From contig CM029366.1 in NCBI GenBank assembly GCA_017165825.1, positions 26,287,362 to 26,351,361 on the forward strand: 64,000 nucleotides of DNA. The letters are read 5' to 3'. Shown here in pieces: positions 26,001 to 35,000 of this stretch; within the stretch, counting starts at the first letter, position 1, and each line of letters opens with the position of its first letter. The notes under the pieces were generated by a model. That model searched no databases and was not told where the DNA came from. It saw nothing but the letters and a program-made list of their open reading frames with translations. Source of the stretch: Hepsetus odoe. Its lineage: Eukaryota; Chordata; Actinopteri; Characiformes; Hepsetidae. The translations under genes were made by a program, and so were the position numbers.

Positions 26001-28614
26001 GGGGGCGGGAGAGAGTGAGTAAAATTGAGAGAGCATAATGCCAGGCCTTTTTACCACTGCAGTGTGACCACAAACTCTTGTGAATGGGAACTGCAAATTC
26101 CCAATAAAAACCTTTTCAGTGTAAGTATGTGTCCCCAATGAATGACATATGTTCTGTGATTTTGTGTTCACAACCAATATTCAACAGACCATGCCTTTTC
26201 TCCACACACCATGAAGAGCTACTCATAGTACAAAACACAGGAAGTGTCAGTTTTAAATGTTTTTGACAGCTGATACCCACACATGAACTTTTATCATGTC
26301 TATACATTTTATAATTTTATAACATTCATAATGTTTTAATAATTTAATGTGTAAGAAATTAGGAATACATATAACTTACCACATTAAAGAGAAATATAAC
26401 ATTTGTTTTTATATGTTACATAGGTTTATTTATTTCTAGAGTTATAAAAATGCAGTTCAATTAATAATTAATAATATATATGTTCGATTAATAATATATA
26501 CCTTCATATATTTTAGCAAAGTAGTGCCACATAAATATTCTGTTCTTCTGCAGTGATAAATATTGGCCAAATGTATCTATTTATTTATTAATTGGCAAGT
26601 GTTTTTTTAGTTGTCAGTGGCAGTTCAATTAGTATGATTGATGATAGAATACATAAACTGTACACAAATATTGAAGGACGAGTAACATATTGTTTTATTC
26701 TAGCTTTACTTTAACAGTGAATTTTTCAGTTAGGTTGTTTTGTCACCTTAAGCCTGCTTTGTTGTTACTGTAGAGTGTGACATGAATGGATGTAAGTGTT
26801 TGGAAATGTGATCAAGGGAGATGTTGCAAAAGGAAGTAATTCAGTCTCTGTGGTGTTTTGTATGTGCTCAGTTATGTAATTCACTTTGGTCTCTGAATTG
26901 TAAAATAATGCTGCATTCAGTGTTAAATCAATATAGTTGTCAAAAATAATTTCTACAAGGTTGCCAACCTTCAAACTCTGCGTAAGTCTTAAACAGGATT
27001 GTTGTGAACTTGTGAATTATAGCTTTTCTATTGTCTATGCACGCAGTTGCATACCTTTCTCCACCCCTCTAAAGAAACAGGTTTGGGATCCTCTATCAAT
27101 AGCCCAGCGTCATTAACGCTCGAAGCCTTGCGTGTCAGCTGCATCACGTGGCCTGGTCAAAGTAAACCGAGTCTCGAATGAGGACGTAATCAGAGACGTG
27201 GTGACCGTAATGGAACCAATGTTTGCTTAACAATGAAGACATCCACTTAAAGCCAAAGAGTTATATTTTTGATAATGTGCCTTGCAGTTAACATTAGTGT
27301 CCTTGGTATGTTATAGAGAATCCAAGCTTTTAAGTCCGAGTGTTGTTATGGACAGTTTATCTTCAAGCTGCAGACACACACACTCACACAAACATGCACT
27401 TACGCTCAACTGAAAGATCACATGCATCTCATGGATGGTGTAAACATCAGACACAGAGGCAGTGAAATATTTTTTGTTTAAGAGATCCCTCGTTCAGAGG
27501 GAGGATGTTTATGAGCTTTGCCTTAATAGTGTGAAAACTGTTCTCTCGAAAAAGAGTTTCTCGTCACTCTGACTCAGCCAAAGTCTGAGAAACACATGCC
27601 TGTCCCACAATGGGAGGGGTTTATTTGCATGAATATTTGGCTTCATGGTCATAAGGTTTGTAGTTTGAACTGCCTTCTGAGGACATGCTTTTAAAAAAAA
27701 GAAAAAAAAAACTTCTCAAGTTTCACCCCAGACAGCGTCCTTGTTAAAAGCTGAAGATGGAAGATAGGTTTAAGTTATAATGGAGCAACATCACTTTGAG
27801 GAAGTAAAAGAATGAAAAATGCATGACCATATTCTCCCTCATCCTTTCCAGACGTTCTCACTATTGTCTACTGTAAACTAACATCCTGATTTACACAGAA
27901 AGTGAGTGTGTATCTGCCATTATTTAGCATTATCAGTTGAGGGGTGTCAGAGTTTACAGTTACACCATTCGTAAATGGGAGAGAAATAAAAGCAATAGCG
28001 ATAGAGAGGCGCACATCCTCTACACACATGTGTTTTGTTAGAGTATATGGTATCCCTCCCCCCACATATAATGGAATTTATGTGTGAGTATTCTGCGCTG
28101 TGGGCACCTAAGACTGTGTTTATTAGTTTGGTGCTATTCAGGCTTGTATGGTTCACCGGGAACGTTTTATCTCAAGTGTGTTCCGCCTTCCTTTGTGTTT
28201 GTCTCTGCAGGTTTGTAGCGTTATCACTGTGCACTTTCATGTCTACTTGCGAATGTTTTTTTTGTTTGCTTTTTTTTGCAGGAGATACCTTTAAAATACT
28301 TTGCTATATTGCAGTATAAAGCCATGAATGTGAAAGAGAAGCACACACCCCTCTTTCGCAAGAAGGGAACTGAAGTCTCCATATTTAGAATTCTCTAAGG
28401 CCAAATCTCTCTTAAAGAGACATACACACCTAACTTGAAGTGTCTTTTACTGCCAGCATTGTGTTACTCAGCATTGAGCTCCAAGAGTAGGAAGGATGTA
28501 GTTAAATTTTGAGGGAAGCTGGCACAGCTATCTCTTTTTTTTATTTGTTTATGTATCATTTACCCCTTACAGGATGTTCCTAGGACGGCCTTACATTATT
28601 AAACATTTTATATA

Positions 28615-28650
<36 letters not shown>

Positions 28651-29000
28651 TGCCAGACTACCACCACATCAAAGAGAAAAGGAGTTTGTTATGTAGAGAG
28701 TTCAGGTAAGGACTGAAAGTTTTCATGGTATGAAGTGCCATGCAGCCTTGTGGAAGTGTTGGTGGTATAGTGGTGAGCATAGCTGCCTTCCAAGCAGTTG
28801 ACCTAGGTTGGATTCCTGGCCAACGCAGCGGTTTTTGCTGGACTGTGTCAGAGAGCAGGGAAAACTTCTTAATTTGCAGCAGCGCCAAATGGCAGGACTC
28901 AGAAAGCGCAAAATGCAAGCAAACTCCCCATCGGNNNNNNNNNNNNNNNNNNNNNNNNNNNNNNNNNNNNNNNNNNNNNNNNNNNNNNNNNNNNNNNNNN

Positions 29001-29042
<42 letters not shown>

Positions 29043-32000
29043 AAACCTAGCTTACAGAGTGACTTATGACTGTGTTTGGGTGTGGGTGTGTGTAGTCGCA
29101 TCCTGTACTATAGCTGATTAAATAGCCCAGTCATGAACTTGCTAACCTAGAGCAGCTCTTTGAATGTGAATTCTTACTGGGTGATGGGCAGCAAAGAGGC
29201 GTGTGTAGTTCCTGTATTCTTCCATTTCTCCTCTCAGGCTAAATTCTACATAATGAATTTTGCATTTGGATGGGTGTGTATACATGTAGGTATGTGGCAT
29301 CTTGGTACAGTGAGATATATGAATCTTTTAAGCATAACCTGACTTTTTCCAAGACATAAACACATTTTCTATTTAATGACAAAATGCTAGAGAAATGTTT
29401 ATAGTCCCTCTTGGTGCAGAAACAGCACATTACCTACACTACTGAATGGTAAATTCTTTTAAACTCCTTAAACAGTAAGGGATTTCCAATGGTCCAGGAT
29501 TCTGCTCATGTTAGGTTTGTAACTCTAAGCAAAATATTGTTGTGTAAATCATTTGATATTTACCCCTAAACTTATGAAAGAAGATTTTAGATTGACTTAA
29601 GATTGCTGTGAACATTTCGTAACGCTGTAAATTCATCTATCAGCAGAAAATGTCTGTACTGCTGGACAAAAGTCTGGGAAAATGTTATTTTTAGGGGCTG
29701 TTAAAAAGTAAAAAAAATACTAATATTAGAATAAATGCAAATAGTGATTTTATGCATGTCAGTGTGTATACTAAACTTGCCAGTGAAAGCCTGGTATTAA
29801 TTTTAAGTTGCCAACTAATTATTGATGTGGTTCAATCAATAGTTAAAGAGATATAATGAGGTGAGCTGTTCAGGGAAATTCACAAATGCTTGTGATGGCT
29901 GGAGGAAACAATAAACCAAACACATGTTCTTTTAATCAGCTCACAACTCACAATTCAACTACTTTTTACAAAGCAAACAAATAATGAAATTTATCTCTGG
30001 TTTGTTTGCATTTATTCTGGTAAGAAGGTGTATTTTTGAAGGGAAGACACTTGCTCTGGAAATAAATGCTTTAAACAATTGCCTTAGACTTGTACACAGT
30101 AAATTGACATACACTATATTCTGGCCCTGCCCACATAGACATGATTTTAGTTTTTTACACTGATAAGACTTTTAGTAAATTTTCTTGGAATTGGAAACTA
30201 TTGAGTTGACAAAGAATAGTTCTAAAAAAGGTTCTAAAAATTTTTTTTGCAGTTTTCAACAGATTTTTTATTTATTTATTTATTTTTACTTGCTCTGCTC
30301 TGTAAAGTGACCTTGGGTTCGAGAAAGGCGCTATATAAATAAAAATTATTATTATTATTATTAACATGGTAGGGTTTGTTAGCTTCATGGCATGTGGAAA
30401 AAATGCCCACCCAGTATCTCCCGCGGGACTCCGCCAGTGAAATGTTCTTCATAATAACAGGAAATCTTACAATAATTGTGCTGCTCAGCTGAGGCTCCCT
30501 CCCACTTACGTGGAATGGGATCAACATAGACATCTGACATTCAACCCAGAGATGAGAAATCTAAAATCCATAAGCTGTGTGATAGACCTGATGTATAATC
30601 TTCTGTCTAAAGAGCTAATCCAAGTATTTAAACTATCAAAGCTATTAACCCGGCTAAACACCAGCACTGTTATATATGCAATATATTACAGAATTACACA
30701 CATTAAAGAACAATGGAAACAAATAATCACACTTAAAAAATGTTAATTATATTTCAGATCTTGCAGTTTAGTTTACAAACATGGACGGGATGACCTGGGG
30801 AGTGACTGGTACACAATACTACATAATACATTTACAAGCTACATTTTACCCATCTTAACTCCCCTGTGCATGTACAAGCAAGTTCAGACAAGAACACACT
30901 GAACGGATATTTGCTTTTGTTTTGATCCGGAATGAGGAAGAGGCTGTGAGGAGAGTTTTTTCTTGCTTTGGATCAGTGCTTTATCATGGTTTTAAGTTAT
31001 GATGAGAATTCACTAATCATAACAAGTAACAAGCTTATTTACAGCAAACTAGCATACAAAGAATTTCTTTTGGAAAGTTGCAGTGTTACCAGATTTCCTG
31101 TTTGGCATCCTTTACTCGCAGTCTTTTTGGTTTGGCAGCATTCCTTTTCTGGAAAATTACAGAATAATTTTTTGTTTGGTTTATCTAATGGTATATTAAG
31201 AGATACAAGCTTTTCATCATAAAGGTCCTATAGTTAAATTCATTACCAGGTTTAGGTTGAACTGTTATAACTATGACCTGAGAAACAGTGCTCTTTAAAA
31301 CACTTGTGAAGGTGACAGAAGTGCACAGGTAGTGTTGAGCCAAAGCACTCCATTAAAGCAAACCAACCTGCTTAAGGTATTTTAAGATTCCATATTTTAC
31401 ATGCCTCAATAGTCAGTGCTTCCTCTTCCTCCAGTAAATGTGCAATGTATATTTAATGGCTACATTGGACAGTAATAAAACTACTTCTCTTTTTTTGTCT
31501 GTCTGCAGAAGGTGACTGCCCAGCTATTGCTGGCTGTTGGAACAGCTGTGATTGGCTCACTTCAGTTTGGCTATAACACAGGTGTTATCAACGCACCTCA
31601 GAAGGTGAGTTTGGGTTATCACACTTATATATGCATATGTGCACAGTCACATAACGATGATCCGCAAGATAAAAAGCCATGGAAATAGAGAGTAGGACTA
31701 ATTTTAGAGTTGGCCTTCACTTTTACTATTAGAACGTTTAAGATCATGTAAGATTTTATAAGATGCATGATAGTGCATGTCTGTGCTCACTTAATGGAGA
31801 ATTTTTACTTAAATGGGCACTTCAGACTAACCCATATGCTCAAAACGCACAGAATTACAGTTACAGTTCTTTTAACAGTCAAATATAGTACATTAGTTAC
31901 TGTTAAAGTATGTTTGGTCTGTGTTCTTCATATGTTTTAATTAGGAATCCTTGGCCCAGCTGACGTTCTCATACCCTTTCTCAGCTTGCACCAGTGAGAG

Positions 32001-35000
32001 AGTAGTTTGGGCCAGTTTATACATCATTTTGTTGTTACACTAGAAAGACATAACAATTGTATTGAGACTTTCTCCATTAGAATTATACCAAATGAAACAA
32101 GATAACAGTTAACCTGTAGGTATTAGAGGTGTTTGAGATGTTGAGGGAAAGGAATGGGAGTAGGCTGACCAATCGGACAAGAGCTTCATTGATGTGTGAA
32201 GGAGGCTTTACTGGCAGGAATATAGTGGATCTAGTGTAAGGGGCACACACACACACCCTGTTACCTACTGGGTGTTTTGGTTTTCATGTGAAAATCTGAA
32301 ACATGTCATAAGCGGTTTAGAAAAAGATCATAGATGGCATATAGGTTCTTACTTCAGTTTTTTGAAAGGATAAGGAACTGCAGCTTCTGCTTCTGTGTTT
32401 TGGATTAAGAGTTTAAACTGTAGTATTAGAGGCTTTGATATTTAAATAAAAATGTTTGAAAAAGGCTCAAATAAGGCTTGCCCACATGTATGAGGCAACA
32501 TTTCATCATATATTGAGGCTTTCTGATAAGATTGCTGCTTTTTCAAGGACTATTGGTGTGTAAGATTTACCACCATCTGAAAGACAGACACACAGATAGA
32601 CACAAGGATGCACATGTGCAGAAACAAACTTATCAAGAGGAAAGTCACAGAATCAGTAAACCCCAAGGTCTGACATGAATGGACTGTGAGTTTCACTGAG
32701 GCCAGGTGTATCTGAGCCATTGTGCAGGTGCTGTTTCATAATTTATTGGGCCTCTGTATGGAAACTTAAATGTAGGTCATGTGAATGGGTGTGTCTGGTG
32801 TAATTTCATAATGCTGATGTTGAATTTAAAGGTGAAATGTATCTAGAAGCCTTTTTTATTTCCTTCATCAACTTTAGAGATTCCCTAGAGAAAATGTATT
32901 GATTTAGTATACACTTAAAATTGTGTAAATTTGAATGCAAACCTTTTAAACGTATCAAGTGACTAAAAATACACCAACACAATTCTTTCTTAAAGGCTAA
33001 AAAATCTGTTTGGTTTCTGTGACGTGTTATGTCTGGAGCTGCTTGACAAATGTTAATCACAGACCAATTTTAAACATAAACTTTTCTTTAGTTTTCATGT
33101 TCTTTATTGGTTCTCTGTATATTTAGTCCATAAGTAACTGTCCAGTGATGCAGATGTTGTTTATCACCATACCACAATAGTTTAGGTTTGAAATTAAATA
33201 ATGACTACAAGGTTAAAATGCAGAATATGAAAGTGACTACCCTTGTCACTGCGATGTCACGGCACAGCACACATGAACCACAACGAAATTGGACCGCTGC
33301 ATTTTACCCATGCACACTCAAACCCGTGCAGCAGTGGGCAGCTATTGAAAGCGCCCGGGGAGCAGTGATGGGGACGGTACCTTGCTCAAGGGTACCTCAG
33401 GGCAACCTATTGGAAAGGGGTTTGAACCCCCGATCCTCCGATCATGCGGCTAACGCCCTAACCGCTAGGCCACCGCTGCCCCTATCAGGTTTATATCAGG
33501 TTTAAATTAAGGAATTACCTCTGTATTTGATTAAACAAATGGGAATATTTGCTTTTTTATAGACCTCAATTTAGGACCACAACTATAAGATATTGTAACT
33601 GCTTGTAACTAGAAAATTGAATGTTATCTTAACTAAAGTTGTAATGTTATTTTTTATTTTTTTTGCAACTCTTGATGGCAGAGGATAACTTTGTAGTCTT
33701 GAGTAATGAAAATGCATGCTCAGTAAGATTAAAATTGATGCTTTGCAATTCACTGCACTACTGCCATCATCCCATCTTTGATGGACCATCTCTTGATGAA
33801 GAGACTCCAGAACTCAAATCAGATTTGCTTATGGTAACCTTTTTGGCTCAAAGAATGATGCAGCAACACAGATATAATAATTAGAAAAGGAATTGAAAAA
33901 ATTGTTAGTTGTTTTATACTAATCTGACATTAAACATCTTATTTAAGATATGACTATGTGTAAAACTATGAACACTCTCAAATTAAAAGAGAAAATCTTT
34001 TTAACCTTGTGGTGATGGTTCAGTTTCAGAAGTTTGCTAGTTGCTATCCAGTTTCTTGGTCCTTACGTCTGTTCCATTTGTACTGCGTCTCGTTGGATAA
34101 CACTACTGTATAAAGTTAGTTCATGGGGTACGTTTGCGTAACACAGGCACATGATACAAGCTAGACATGCGTAATATTTTGACTTTGCCAAAGATCATGG
34201 TAAGGCTCATCTTATTCTCACTGCGCCAGAAAGGGGGAAGGGAGAGAAGGTTGTCTTGGAGGACTACTTGACAAATTCCCAAAATGTTGAAACTTGATCT
34301 CCCTGAATGGTTGCCCTGCTAAACCTCTCCGTGCAACATAGCACTGTTCCCGTGACACTTCCCTTTGCCATTCTATTCAGGACATGCAAACATGCAGTGC
34401 AGACACTTACCATAGATGTTTTTTTTTATCACTGACTTACTCCTGCTTTGAGTTGTATTATGTTGTACTCTATATTGTGTTGTTGTTGTAATTGCCAGAA
34501 CATTATTTGTATTTGTTGAATTGGATACCTTGAATCGTCAGAACAGCCTCTGAACACTTACCAGCAAATTGAAGATGCTGTTCAATTAAAACTTTGTGAT
34601 TTGTTAAAGGGCTCATCTATGGGCATCCTTTTGCAATATCATAAATGCGAGAAACAAACAATATAATACTCAGTACCAATTTAATCTATTGCTGCATAGA
34701 AAGCTTCTACCCTTTAATGTAGTCTTTGACAACACAGACATGCCACTGAGGAGGCGGAACTGTAATATGATTTCTTTCTGCCTTTTTCTTCCGTCAATAC
34801 AGCAAAGCTTTGCCATATTGAACTTTTGAACGCTGAACTTTATGCCACCTGCAGGACAAATTTAGCAACTGCATTTAATATTAACTCATTTAACTCAGAC
34901 CTCTGCTAGAGGTTTCTAACTAGGACAAACTAAAACTGTGGATTTAAAACAGCTTGTGATAATTGTGATAATTGATCACTGACAGGCTAAATGAACATGT

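Larger units (their letters stand above)
23072..31508 (+). other. slc2a1: slc2a1 intron 1
   Basis: 8.4 kb, GTAACA..CTGCAG. It contains a TTG repeat (23847-23885), an E-box/HRE-like cluster (27145-27200), TA repeats, a tRNA-Gly-like sequence (28756-28827), an assembly gap (28935-29000) and a LINE-type tail (30293-30360). No further exon is recognised. Long first introns of this gene carry regulatory elements in mammals. Confidence 0.85.

Noticed and set aside
28658..29101. Open frames spanning the N gap on both strands
   Set aside because: The middle is unknown sequence and the ends are TA repeats and a tRNA-like region; no protein similarity.
33663..33884. Plus-strand frame in slc2a1 intron 2 with PIFDGPSLDEETPELKSD
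   Set aside because: Looks mildly protein-like, but no acceptor or donor pair and no recognised match; perhaps part of an old transposon.
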